Positions 34,736 to 45,094 of a DNA stretch of 64,000 bases are shown here, piece by piece. Position 1 is the stretch's first letter; the number at the start of each line of letters is the position of its first letter. Below the pieces are notes generated by a model, which was not told the DNA's origin, did no database searches, and saw only the letters and a list, made by a program, of their open reading frames with translations. This stretch comes from Odobenus rosmarus divergens. Its lineage: Eukaryota > Chordata > Mammalia > Carnivora > Odobenidae. The stretch covers positions 633,831-697,830 of the forward strand of contig NW_004451649.1 in NCBI RefSeq assembly GCF_000321225.1, written 5' to 3'. Made by a program: the position numbers and the translations under genes.

Positions 34736-34930
34736 GGGGTGCTTGGGTGGCTCAGTCATTGGGCATCTGCCTTCGGCTCAGGTCATGATCCCAGGGTTCT
34801 GGGATCGAGCCCCACATCGGGCTTCCTGCTCAGCGGGAATCCTGCTTCTCCCTCTCCCACTCCCCCTGCTTGTGTTCCCTCTTTTGCTGTGTCTCTCTCT
34901 GTCAAATAAATAGAATCTTAAAAAAAAAAA
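34736..34930 (+). mobile_element. CAN-SINE, young arctoid type
   Basis: GGGGTGCTTGGGTGGCTCAG, TGCCTTCGGCTCAGGTCATG, TCCTGCTTCTCCCTCTCCCA, TGTCAAATAAATAGAATCTT, then ten A. The only matching flank is TCAACCATT at 34724-34732 and 34984-34992, so the inserted unit appears to extend past the first A-tail to about 34983. Confidence 0.95.
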
Positions 34931-34983
34931 TCTCTTATGCTTTGCCTCCCTCTTTCTTTTAAAATAAATAAATAAAAATAAAT
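34931..34983 (+). repeat. Extra 3' segment between SINE A-tail and target duplication
   Basis: 53 bases (CT-rich, then AAAATAAATAAATAAAAATA) follow the SINE A-run and precede the right copy of TCAACCATT. This may be a second, partial SINE tail or flanking DNA co-mobilised from the source locus. Confidence 0.55.
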
Positions 34984-34992
34984 TCAACCATT

Positions 34993-35561
34993 TAGTTCAT
35001 TAGTGTAGTGTTTTGCCCCTCTTTTTATGACTGAATTTCTTTTTTAGTAACTGAATTAACATGAAAATATAATTTTTATATAATTTATAAGTATGTATAG
35101 ACTATGGTATAGTGTTGGATGACAGCTAACCGGCATTATAGATACTATTTGCGCAGGTCTCCAGAACGACAAGATTTACAGTTCCTTCAGAAACTTTATT
35201 TTTTTGGTCTTCAGCATTTACTGAATTATTACTATAATTCCATAATTATTACTATAAATGACATATTCTAATATACAAATTCAACTTTAATGATGAGGAC
35301 ATATTTCTCTATATAAAGCAGAAGCACAAATTTTGTGTTCAGGGTTAAAACAAACAAATGTGCTCTTCACAAAGCTATCCACACCATCCATGCCTTATGA
35401 AATGTAAGTTCAGTGTGAGACAACTTAATCCTCAATGTACTTAGCAAAATACAGTAAGTATATCTACATGAATAAGGTCATAAATTAAACAAGCTCTAAT
35501 ACATTTTATTTTAAGCATAATTTGATCTGAGTCACCATTAGGCTCAAAGCATAATAGAATA
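34993..35561. other. Single-copy AT-rich DNA
   Basis: Nothing recognised. A 77-codon minus-strand frame at 35441-35674 runs into the next SINE. Confidence 0.5.
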
Positions 35562-35576
35562 ATCAGAAAAATTGAG

Positions 35577-35780
35577 GGGGGGGCGCCTAGGTGGCTCAGT
35601 CCGTTAAGCATCTGCCTTCGGCTCAGGTCATGATCCCAGGGTCCTGGGATGGAGCCCCGCATCAGGCTCCCCACTCTGCAGGAAGCCTGCTTCTCCCTCT
35701 CCCACTCCCCCTACTTGTGTTCCCTCTCTCGCTGTGTCTCTCTCTGTCAAATAAATAAATAAAATCTTTAAAAAAAAAAA
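35577..35780 (+). mobile_element. CAN-SINE, young arctoid type
   Basis: G-run, GCGCCTAGGTGGCTCAG, TGCCTTCGGCTCAGGTCATG, CCTGGGATGGAGCCCCGC, GCCTGCTTCTCCCTCTCCCA, TGTCAAATAAATAAATAAAA and A-run. The target copies AGAAAAATTGAGG (left) and AGAAAAATTGGAGG (right, 35780-35793) differ by one base. Confidence 0.96.
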
Positions 35781-35793
35781 GAAAAATTGGAGG

Positions 35794-36244
35794 TCCAATC
35801 AATTAATTTATAAATCTGCTATTGAATTATTATTTAACTAGAGTGAATGCAGTACTAACACATGAAGAGAAGTTTTGCATCTGAAATGAAATATAATAAA
35901 TATCTGATTTGGGGACTTTTCCATTAAACAATTGATGTTAGTGTAAAAAGCTTTCTTTCCTTATTATTTTTTTTTACTCTAGTTTCTGTTATAATCTTGA
36001 GAATACAAATGACAGTCATGGCCAACTGAAATATTTTCTTTATAACATTTTTTTTCTTTTTAAAGCATTATTAATATAACCTAGAGTATATGTTAATATT
36101 TTCATCATTCTTCGGTGAGTTTATTTGGTCTGCATCTAGAACTACCCAGAAAACATGTATAATATATGTATCTAAAAGGGAAATAAAAAGGCATGAAAAT
36201 ATCTAATTGTGTATACTGTTAAGCTAGAGAATAAAAGATGATGA
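35794..36244. other. Single-copy AT-rich DNA
   Basis: Nothing recognised. Confidence 0.5.
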
Positions 36245-36420
36245 CCCCTTTTTACCATCCAGCCGAGCGTGAAAGAGCAAGAGATTTAAAACTTCATTAA
36301 TTGCTCTCACACGACGTTAGAGGCCACCTGCACTTGAAAGAATTTACATTGGAGCAGATGGATTGCTGAATGTGATATCAAAGATTTTCAGAATGTTTGT
36401 TTTAAAAATAAACTGGATTC
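36245..36420. promoter_or_regulatory. Candidate conserved non-coding element
   Basis: Repeat-free, with clustered CpGs (CAGCCGAGCGTG, ACACGACGTTAG), a CACCTG E-box, a CATTAATTGC homeodomain-type site and the TCF/LEF-like ATCAAAG near 36378. It stands out from AT-rich flanks. Conservation was not tested. Confidence 0.35.
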
Positions 36421-36470
36421 TAAGACAAGGGCAACCGAAGCATACAATTTATAAAAGTGGCAGGGCTTTT

Positions 36471-36866
36471 GGGAGGGATGGGCTGGCTGGGTGATAGACA
36501 CTGGGGAGGGTATGTGCTATGGTGAGCGCTGTGAATTGTGTAAGACTGATGAATCACAGACCTGTACCTCTGAAACAAATAATACATTATATGTTAAAAA
36601 AATAAAAATATAGCAGGAAGGGAAAAATGAAGGGGGGAAATCAGAGGGGGAGACGAACCATGAGAGACTATGGACTCTGAGAAACAAACTGAGGGTTAGA
36701 GGGGCGGGGGGCGGGGGGATGGGTTAGCCTGGTGATGGGTATTAAAGAGGGCACGTTCTGAATGGAGCACTGGGTGTTAAACAGTGAATCACGGAACACT
36801 ACATCAAAAACTAATGATGTACTGTATGGTGACTAACATAATATAATAAAATAAAAAAATGCAAAA
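36471..36866 (+). mobile_element. L1 3'-end insertion carrying two tandem 3' UTR modules
   Basis: The 18-mer AAAAGTGGCAGGGCTTTT at 36453-36470 and 36867-36884 is an exact target duplication around a 396-base insert. The first part (to about 36620) ends in AAATAATACATTATATGTTA with an A-rich tail, as in one carnivore L1 3' end. The second part (from about 36625) reads GGGGGAGACGAACCATGAG, CTGGTGATGGGTATTAAAG, ACTACATCAAAAACTAATGA and ends in AATAAAATAAAA, as in another. Both entered in one event. Low decay and the perfect duplication mark it as young. Confidence 0.9.
36701..36723 (+). other. G-quadruplex-capable G tract in the L1 3' UTR
   Basis: Four G-runs of 4, 6, 6 and 3 bases separated by one or two bases (GGGGCGGGGGGCGGGGGG, then ATGGG). 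This satisfies the usual G3+ loop rule with very short loops. G-rich tracts are a known feature of L1 3' UTRs. Confidence 0.8.
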
Positions 36867-36884
36867 AAAAGTGGCAGGGCTTTT

Positions 36885-37450
36885 ATTCTTCGCACTTTTT
36901 TAGATGAGGAAGGCACATTTTTATCTCTAAAATAAAAATATACTCACCACTACTCCTTAAAATGATGAAAATTGTGCCATTCAGTTACATGATGATATAT
37001 TCATACATTTTAATTTCGTTCTATGTATTTGGGTCTTTTGAACCTACCTGACTGGTTTTCTTTACTAACTCCCAGACCAATGAAATCCAGCCTTTGCCCG
37101 ATATAAGAGTTTTCACAACTCTTGATTATTCAAGCTCTACAGTAAAGATTGTTCCATATATAAAATTAGTAAGGAAAGGTTAAGGTTAACTTTTTGTCAA
37201 GGAAGTTCATTTTCACTTACCTTTGATTCTGGCTTGTGCTGTGCACTTGCATTGATGGATTCAAATGACCCACAATGGAATAGCTAGTTAGGATGGACTC
37301 GAGCTAACTAGATGCTTTTGCGTTCAGATATATTCTGCTTTACTTTTGCAACATGTTTTGATAGTTATGTTTGGCAAGTGTTTCTCCAGCTTCACCCGCA
37401 AATTAAATTTTACTCAGAATTTGCATTATGGTGTTTTCAAGTATTCTGTG
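36885..37450. other. Single-copy DNA, nothing recognised
   Basis: No repeat or gene supported. Confidence 0.5.
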
Positions 37451-37452
37451 AG

Positions 37453-37682
37453 CATTGATAGACTGAATCAGCGAACTATAGCCAGTGGGCTGAATTTGAC
37501 CCAGTGGTCGTTTTTGGAAATAAGGCCTTATTTTAACACAGCCATGCCCATTAATTTCCTTACTGTCTGTGGCTGCCTTTGGGCTATAGTGTGGGAGAAC
37601 TAAATAGGTACAACAAAGACAGTGTGGCCCACAAAACCTAAAATATTTACTATCTAGCTCTGTACCGGAGTTTACCAAACTA
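37453..37682 (-). mobile_element. hAT-type non-autonomous DNA transposon (MER1/MER3-like)
   Basis: GCGAACTATAGCCAGTGGGC, TATTTTAACACAGCCATGCC, TGTCTGTGGCTGCCTTTGGG, TGTGGCCCACAAAACCTAAA, ATATTTACTATCTAGCTCTG and GTTTACCAAAC match the order of a well-known mammalian hAT MITE whose ends read CAGGGGTCGGCAAACT. The termini are diverged. Strand is a convention for such near-palindromic elements. The overlapping 85- and 91-codon frames are shadows. Confidence 0.75.
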
Positions 37683-37684
37683 GA

Positions 37685-37880
37685 TAGAGTTGCTCACTCT
37701 GTGATCTTAGGCAAATTTTCTTAACCTCTCTGGGTGTTAGTTTTCTCAACTATTAACTAGGGCTGATGATAGAACCTTCTTCATAATGATTTTTATGATG
37801 ATTAAGTGGGAGAATATAAGCATTTAGGAGAAGGTCTGACCTGTGGTAGGTGCAATATAAATGTTACCCAGCACTGGCAT
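37685..37880 (+). mobile_element. MIR SINE
   Basis: CTCTGTGATCTTAGGCAAAT, TTCTTAACCTCTCTGGGTGT, then GATGATTAAGTGGGAGAATA and a GTGGTAGGTGCAATATAAAT tail follow MIR in sense order. Confidence 0.8.
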
Positions 37881-38299
37881 CACATTTTCTAAGGAATAAT
37901 GATAGGTCATGGAAGCTGAGAAATGGGTTTTTCCATTTTCTTTATTCAGATAATAATGTAGATAATGTGGTTTTGTATTATAACCACATGTCCTTTGAAG
38001 GTGGAAGCCTGGGTGTGAATGACAATTAACCCCTTGCTTGCTGTTTAAATAAAACCTTCAGTAAGTAAAGCAAACTCTCTAATCTTATCTGTAAAATAAT
38101 AATGATAATAATAGAAGTGCTAATAATATCTCCCAATAGCTGGTATTATTGTATAGGGCAAATGAAATAAGAAATATGTAGCAAGGTGAATTGTAAAGTG
38201 CAATACAAATCAAAGATTTTATGCCTAATTAACCTTTTCTCACTTCCATGCTTTACACTTGGGTTAATGAATATGTGTAACTATTTAGCCAAAAGGACT
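37881..38299. other. Mostly single-copy DNA
   Basis: The stretch near 38060-38200 (TCTAATCTTATCTGTAAAAT, GGGCAAATGAAATAAG) may be a second, more decayed MIR in sense orientation. Confidence 0.45.
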
Positions 38300-38680
38300 A
38301 AAAAGGTTAACCCTTTTGTGTCAAGTGTTGCCATATGCATCAACATGCATGAATCTGATAGTCATAATGAGTGAAAGAGGCCAGACCCAGAAGAGCCTGT
38401 GTGATATGATTCCCTTTATTTAACGTTCTGCAACTAGAAAACTAATCTTTGGTGATAGAGCAGAATATTAGTAACCTTGGGTGTGCGTGTATAGGGGAAG
38501 GGTATTCATGATAAAGACTTCTGGGAGACTGGTAATGTTACAGATCTTCATCTAGGGACAGGTTATGTGGATGTGTTCACTTTGTACAGCTTCATTGATT
38601 TGAACAGTTATGATTTGTGTACTTCACTTAGGTATTTATAATTGAGTTTAAAAATGATTACAAGAAGAAGTTTTTAAAAA
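38300..38680 (+). mobile_element. L1 LINE, 3' end (old)
   Basis: GAGTGAAAGAGGCCAGACCC, TGATATGATTCCCTTTATTT, AACTAATCTTTGGTGATAGA, then TTTGTGTACTTCACTTAGGT and a terminal A-rich stretch follow the L1MB/L1MC-type 3' UTR. The start is approximate. Confidence 0.75.
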
Positions 38681-38840
38681 GAAAGAAAAGGAAAGGAAAT
38701 CAAATAACTGCTTTCAACAATCATGAAAAGAATAATCTTCTGCCATTGGATCCAGTCACCTCATTTCATCACTTACACACTTACATGGACATTACTCTCC
38801 ACAGCTCCATGCAGTCTACCAATTCAAGTGTGCATGTGCA

Positions 38841-38868
38841 TGCACACACACATGCACACACACACAAC
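38841..38868. repeat. CA-rich imperfect microsatellite
   Basis: Interrupted CA units with ATG breaks. Confidence 0.8.
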
Positions 38869-39008
38869 ATACACCACTAATCAAATGGGACTTTGCTTTG
38901 GTCAACCTTGTCTCCATATGGTGCTCTGAATTGCAATTTTTGACAGAATTGGTCTTTTATTTTTCCTTCTCTATAAAGATCCTACAATCTCTAATTTCAC
39001 TGGAAGTT

Positions 39009-39210
39009 TTTTTTTTTTTTTAAGACTTTATTTATTTGAGAGAGAGAGAGAGAGAGAGGCAGAGACAGAGCATAAACAGTGGGGAGGAGGGAGAAGGAGA
39101 AGGAGATTCTCTGCTGATCAGGGAACCTGATGCAGGGCTTGATCCCAGGACCCTGAGATCATGATCTGAGCCTAAGGCAGATGCTTAACTGACAGCCATC
39201 CAGGCACCCC
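39009..39210 (-). mobile_element. CAN-SINE
   Basis: T-run, AAGACTTTATTTATTTGAGA, GA-repeat, CTGATGCAGGGCTTGATCCC, GAGATCATGATCTGAGCC, head complement CAGCCATCCAGGCACCCC. GAAGTTTTTT occurs at both edges (from 39003 and 39216), consistent with a target duplication. Confidence 0.93.
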
Positions 39211-40139
39211 ATGTGAAGTTTTTTCTTAAGTATTTAAGATACTGTAACCTTTATGGAACTCATAGATCTCATTTACTCCATATCATATACTCATTGTTGT
39301 GTTATTTTCCAAACTTTTGTTTTTTGCTTTATTTTTGTACATATCACTCATTTTCCCAAAGTATATACATGTTCCATGAAAACAAGACCAAAAATGTCTT
39401 AATCGAGAGCTAGGTTTACAATAGTAATCAAATATATTTTTAACATTAAATTTTATTTATCTTTAAAAAGATAATGCTTTATTAGTACAAAACCAAAAAA
39501 AATAAAAGCTATGAAAAAATATATACATAAAAGCTATGTAGGGAAAATTAAGTCTCTTTCCCACTCTAACCCCTAAGCATCCCATTCCATTAACATCTGT
39601 GCATAATCTGTGCATATGCAGTTAGCTTTGTGTTTTATGAATTGGTAGTTTATTATAGATATTATCTTATACCATGTTTCACTAAGTGAATCATGTATCT
39701 TGAACATCTTCCACATTGATAAATAAAGTGAATTAAAAATATCCAAAGAACCTTTGGAAGCATGGAGACTTGAAATTATCAGACAATGTCATTTTTGCAA
39801 ATATTATGAAATTGCCTTCTTGACATCATCACTGTAGACTCTTCTTACACGCATTTTGTCACTTTGAGAGGAATTTAAAAAGGAGTGTTTATGTATTGAA
39901 CTATGCTGAAATTTATTTTTTTCCATTTTGTCCATGTGGTTTTCCCTCTTCACATGAGTGTGCTAAATAAATATTTAGTCTATTGTTCTTGACGTGTACT
40001 CTGAAAACTATGTGAAACATTCCTAATTTTTTTTTATTTGTTTGTTGCATTTTAGCCAGGAGTTTGTTTAAATTATATTTCAGAACTTTGGACCTTACTA
40101 GATGTTGAATAATGTGCTGCTGAGATATAAGGTGCAAAT
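39211..40139. other. Single-copy AT-rich DNA, no gene seen
   Basis: Frames of 66 codons (39213-39413, plus) and 74 codons (39913-40137, minus) have no domain. A-rich tracts lie near 39490-39530. Confidence 0.5.
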
Positions 40140-41130
40140 GGTTTCACTCTTGATTCCTCTGTACCAGCAAAAGACAACTTGGAATTCTAAACAGATTAAA
40201 AATAGAGGTTGATGTTCCTCTGGGCTCTCTTAGAAAACAGGCTCTCTTTGACAAATCCCTCTGCTTATTAGACAAAGTGCAAAAGCATTACATCTGGAGT
40301 TCATAAGCCATTGTTTTATGGAACTGATTCATCATGCAATCCCTTCTACTTTTGAAATAAACCCATGAGTATTTGTTAAGTATGGCTATCTGCACACTAA
40401 CGTACATATAAACGCCCACAAACCCCTCTCTGAGCACATACTCCCTATAGAGTTGTGCCCTTAAAAAAATCTTATAAAACGGATTTGCAGCACAGTTTTC
40501 AAATTGGCAGATATTGTTTTAACATTATCTTTTAATGGATTTCTAAATTCAGCTGCAGGAATTATTCTTATTCCTTCAAGCCAATAACCCCTTATTTTTT
40601 TTTAAATTCAAAATGCTTTTATGATATATTTCCTTTTGATTGAAAAGAAAAAAGAAATAAAGCTGGGATTATTTTTGAAACATGCAATCCCCAGATACTT
40701 CCAGAATTTATTTTCCTTCCTCAAATCTTGAAGCACGTTATTTTTTTTTCACATCTTTAGACTGTCAGAATCCAAATTATTGATTTGGCAAGAATAAAAT
40801 TTAAGGAAACATACAGTAAAAGGCTATTTATGTGGCACAGGGATTTTTAGAGGATTTCAGATATTTGAGAGGAGCCACTCATAGATTCTGCTGTTCTTAA
40901 AATTCCTTAAGATGCCATTCTAAAAGATGACTGCAATTCAGATCACTGAAATGCTTTGATGTCTTGTTTTATCTTTTGCAGATTGTAATCCACATGTTTG
41001 CAAGGCCTCTCCCTAGAGCATAATTTAATGTAATTGACAGTCATTGTTCCTTGAAAAGTTTGAATTAAATTAACATAAGCATGAATGAAACTGACCAAAT
41101 AACCACACACAGATTTTATTTTTTTTTTCC
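40140..41130. promoter_or_regulatory. Strong candidate conserved non-coding block
   Basis: About 1 kb with no recognised transposon in an otherwise repeat-dense window. Composition is AT-rich but not simple. It holds many homeodomain/POU/FOX-type cores (TTAATTGACAGTCA-like text near 41029, ATTAAATTAACATAAGC near 41066, CTATTTATGTGGCAC near 40824, GGTGCAAATGG near 40131). These features are typical of developmental enhancers in gene deserts. The call is inference, as no alignment was possible. Confidence 0.4.
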
Positions 41131-41379
41131 TTTAGGATCAGTGACAATATTATGTATAAAATGAGCATTTGGCTATTTGATCCTCATTGAATCACTCCAA
41201 ATTTGATTATAAGTGGGTATCTTGGTGTGTAATAATTTAGGTTCATGAAAAATTGTTAGGTTTCCCATTTAGTTCTTGGGTTTATTGAAGAACAGGGTTA
41301 TTTTATGTGTGTAGTGATGAATTTTGTTCTTTTTCTTTTTTTACACTAAGATCAAATACAGACTGCAAAACTGACTGAG

Positions 41380-41960
41380 CATGAAATTGCTTTTAGAAAT
41401 TGTGGGAGCTAGTTTAGATGGCAAGAATCAGATGAACAGTTGTTAGTAAAAATGTGCGTGTGGAAAGGATGATGGTAATGGATAGAGAAGGATAAAAGGA
41501 GGGAGATAATAGTATAGAGCAAAAACATGCAAGGGACAAACATCTGTATAGAGTATTTGCATGTTAAGCCAGCATGCTTAAAGGCATACAAGTTTTTTGG
41601 GGAAAAAATTCTCATTGTTTTGACTTTTCTTCACGGAAGACCGGTGAGGGTCTGGGGTCTTACGGTAACCGCCACTGCAAAGCAATTAGACTTCATTATG
41701 GTTGTGCTTATGCAATACTAATTATCATGCCTGTTGTGCGGTTTTCCTTATTTGACCATGTGACAGCCCACAGGTCTGACACCCTCTGTGAACCAACAGC
41801 TGAGGAAAATTTCAACGTGGCAGATTTTGTACAAAATACACCCAAACAAAAATGTAATCACACTTTTCCTGAACAACTGCATTAACAGAATGTGTTAGAG
41901 CGGATCTACAATTAGTGGATTGCATTCATTTGTACTGAGGAAAAAATAAAGGAGACTAAG
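41380..41960. promoter_or_regulatory. Candidate conserved non-coding block with retained CpGs
   Basis: Repeat-free. The core at about 41630-41920 retains CpGs (AGACCGGTGAGG, TTACGGTAACCGCC, TGTGCGGTT, CAACGTGGCA, GAGCGGATC) against a CpG-poor background. It also carries GCAATTAGACTTCATTATGG and TACTAATTATCATGCC homeodomain-type sites. A 103-codon plus-strand frame (41574-41885) spans it but shows no domain. I favour regulatory DNA over coding sequence. Confidence 0.4.
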
Positions 41961-42224
41961 GATGATTCAAGCCTATGCATACAAATGATTATACCTTGGG
42001 TCCAGAATTGAAAAGTGTAATAACACTGTATTATATTATTATGGGGAGTAACATTTTGCCAGTAAAATCAGATCTACGAAGGTTAGCATTAAAAGTTAGA
42101 AGCTTAATGGTCAATATATTTATGGCACCACTACAAATCTGTGTGAAGACCAGCTAATTGATTAAACCTGTATATGTTTTGAATTTAAGAGTCTGGATAT
42201 TGGCAAATTTTGTTTTTGTTTGTT
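41961..42224. other. Single-copy DNA
   Basis: Nothing recognised. Confidence 0.5.
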
Positions 42225-42965
42225 CTTGTGGAACTGGGGATACTTTGGTTAGCAAAATCAGATATAGTCACTGGCTATGTAGATTGTACAGTCTGGTGTA
42301 GAGGTTGGAATAGAGACTATACCCCCAACTAATAAATATAAAATTAACACTGTGATATGAAGAAAGGGGGTTGGTGCTGTGAGATTTTACATAGAGGTAT
42401 TAACCAGATTGTGAATTAAGGAAGTTTTCCTTAGGAAATGAAAATTTGCAAAGACCCAAGTTCCTGTTGGAGGTCAAGCAGATGAACTGAGGACATTAGG
42501 ACACTGGGTCACATACTTTGCTGCACATCAGAAGGAACTTAGGAATTTTGAGTTTCTTTAGATTACTGATGCCTCGGTCTCATCTCCAGAAAATCTGATT
42601 TAATTGTTCAAAGTATGATCCAGGCATTGAGCGTTTTCAGGTGATTTTAATGCACAGCAAAATTTAAGAACCGTTGGGGAGATGTTCTAGGCAGACGGAA
42701 AAGGCCTGTGGTAAGATGAACCATGGCAAAACCTTAAGAAGGCTGAAAGGTCAGCTACTGCTCTGGAAGGCAAAGAGAGGAGGGAGTGGGGCCAGGCATG
42801 TGCAGCATGAGACTGAAGAGCTAGGAAAGAAGCCAGGCTGTGCAGGGCCTTGAAGGCCAAGACACAGAGTGAGTTAGGTCTTCGCTCAATCAAAATGGGA
42901 AGCCATTCAACCCATGTAGGAGACATGTTACGCATCTCCCACCTCCCACCTTTCTTCTGGAAAAA
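42225..42965 (-). mobile_element. L2 LINE, 3' part, interrupted
   Basis: Complement of L2 from near its 3' end inward: GGGGATACTTTGGTTAGCAA, TGTACAGTCTGGTGTAGAGG, GGAAGTTTTCCTTAGGAAAT, then after the MER5A-like insert ATGTTCTAGGCAGACGG, GGGCCTTGAAGGCCAAGACA, ATGGGAAGCCATTCAACCCA. The order is colinear on both sides of the insert. A 123-codon minus-strand frame at 42687-43058 runs in this L2 sequence and has no recognised domain, so I do not call it a gene. Confidence 0.82.
42505..42678. mobile_element. MER5A-like hAT MITE inserted in L2
   Basis: GCTGCACATCAGAAGGAACT, TTACTGATGCCTCGGTCTCA, TCTGATTTAATTGTTCAAAG and GTGATTTTAATGCACAGC fit the near-palindromic MER5A layout over its roughly 189 bases. 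L2 continues on each side. Confidence 0.8.
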
Positions 42966-43239
42966 ATGTGAACAGGGTTGACTTTGCTTTTCTCTCATAT
43001 TTTGACTTCTTGACTTGCCTGTACTTTTAAATGAACAGGAGTAATTTTTTGAGATCATTGGTCACTGGAGAAACATAAAGCTTTTCCTTTTTCTTCAGTC
43101 TTAAGTTATCACAAAGCTGGAAAATTTATAAAAGATCAAGATGGTTCTTAAACAGTCACTAAATAAACTTCTAACCCTTCTGGTCTCCCAGCCACCAGAG
43201 GTGGCTCTATGCCAGAATGAGTTGTCAACTTCAGTTGCA
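42966..43239. other. Single-copy DNA
   Basis: The palindrome-like CCACCAGAGGTGG near 43192 resembles a CTCF core but has spacing one base off. Confidence 0.45.
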
Positions 43240-43965
43240 CATGGCAATTACTTACGATAGATATGTATATTATTTAGAACAGTTTTAAGTTCACAGCAAA
43301 ATTAAGAGGAAGGTACAGAGATTTCCCATATATCTCCTGCTTCTACAGGTACATAGCCGGGTGTCAACATCCCCCACCAGAGGGGTATATTTGTTACAAC
43401 TGATGAACCTACATTGACACATCATTATCATCCAGAGTCCATGGTTTACGTTATGGTTTACTCTTGCTATACAATCTGTGGGTTTTAGCAAATATATAAT
43501 GACATGTATCCATCATTATGTTATGATACAGAATATTTTTACTGCCTTAAAAATTCTCTGTTCTACAACTCATCACCCCTCACTCCCCAGCAATCCCTGG
43601 AAACCACTGATCCTTTCATTGTCTCCATAATTTTGCCTTTTTCAGAATAGCATATAGTTGGAATCATACAGTATGTAACCTTTTCAGATTGGCTTTTTCA
43701 CTTAATTATATGCATTTAAATTTCTTCCATGTCTTTTCATGCCTTGATAGCTCATTTCTCTTTAATGCTGAATAGTATTCCATTATCTAGATGATGTACC
43801 ACAGTTCATTTGTCCTTTATTTATGAAGGACATCTTGGTTGCTCCCAAGTTTTGGCAGTTATGAATAAAGTTGCTATAAATATCCAAGTTCAGGTTTTTG
43901 TTTGGATATAAGTTTTTAACTGTTTTCGATAAATACCAAAGGGCATGATTCATGATTACTGGAGG
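43240..43965 (-). mobile_element. L1 LINE fragment (old, 3' part)
   Basis: The plus strand reads as the complement of an old L1 3' region: TTTTAAGTTCACAGCAAAAT, CAACATCCCCCACCAGAGGG, GAACCTACATTGACACATCA, TAGTTGGAATCATACAGTAT, AATAGTATTCCATTATCTAG, GAAGGACATCTTGGTTGCTC. It is long but strongly decayed, of L1MC/L1ME type. It is unrelated in subtype to the L1 pieces at 13.5, 17.1 and 55 kb. Confidence 0.88.
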
Positions 43966-45094
43966 GAAATTTTTATAAATACTGATGGCTAGGCCCAAAC
44001 CAGTCAACCGAGGTGTGATATCTCAGCACAATTTCTGAGATTCCATAGATGGCTCTAATGTTCAGCTAAAGTTAATAATTACCGATCTACTGGATAAATC
44101 TTTTTGAATTTAGTTAAACTTTGGGCACATTGATCTTCAGACCGAACAGGAGTCTCTTGGGTTTTGGAAATGAGGGGAAGTTACAATGAGCACCCTAAGG
44201 TATTTGTTTAAGTTCACCCTTGTCACGGAACCGAGATGATTTCTTTCAAGGCAGATCCAGTTAAAAGAAACAGCTTCCAGAATGCTTGCGATGAGATGAC
44301 AGAATCCCTGCCTCCTCCGGAAGTTTGCCATAGACTGAGCACATTTACCATATTGTATTTTCAATAGTCTGTCATCTAAGATCTAACTTTAAACACTTGT
44401 ACTTCTATCACTTGGTTCTGATTATTTTCCCACATTTATGTCAAGTCCACACCATGTTATCAATGCCTCTGCTTTTCTAGACCCTAGTGAACACTCAGGG
44501 TCTGTACAGGGAAGACAAAAAAATTGGCAAACAAAAGAAGCAAAAGAAGTTTGTACAGGACAGAAAGGGAAGGAAACAGACCTTGAACATGGGTAGAAAG
44601 GAGAAAAACAGACCATGTCTGAGATAGAAGGTGCATTGACATGAAGAGGCATACTTAGGAAGGTTAGAAGGAGTAAGAAGAGTCACTGGACAAGTGCCAA
44701 GAAGGTTGAAAAACCAGGCAGCAGATGCATGGGTCTGTCAATGGGTGGCTACCCAAGGAGGCATTAAGCTTGGGGGTTATTCAGCAAAGCCTCCTTAACC
44801 AAATAATGAATGGCATTAAAACCATCAGAGGATTCAGTGATAGGGAAATGAAGCCTTTTGGGTGAAGAATTCCAGGGAAATTCTGAGGGCTATGACACAG
44901 ATGTAGGGAAATTGTCAGCATGAACTGAACAATATTCAAATGAAGTTTGAATGTTAGAGCTCAGAATGAGTATTAGAACCATACCAGCTAGCACCAGGGA
45001 AGAACAGAGTCATTTAATAATAATTCTTAGGAACTCAGGCATGTAAAATGATTTTCTAAAGGTCAAGGCTAGCAGATTATGCCTTTCACCTCCA
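43966..45094. other. Single-copy DNA, no gene seen
   Basis: Minus-strand frames of 75 and 76 codons (44137-44364, 44422-44652) have no domain. No repeat was identified. Confidence 0.5.

Noticed and set aside
42687..43058. 123-codon minus-strand frame
   Set aside because: Lies in L2 sequence, with no domain or conserved L2 protein motif; likely chance.
43190..43206. Palindromic CCACCAGAGGTGG as a CTCF site
   Set aside because: The spacing between the CCACCAG half and the GGC half is off by one base relative to the CTCF core.
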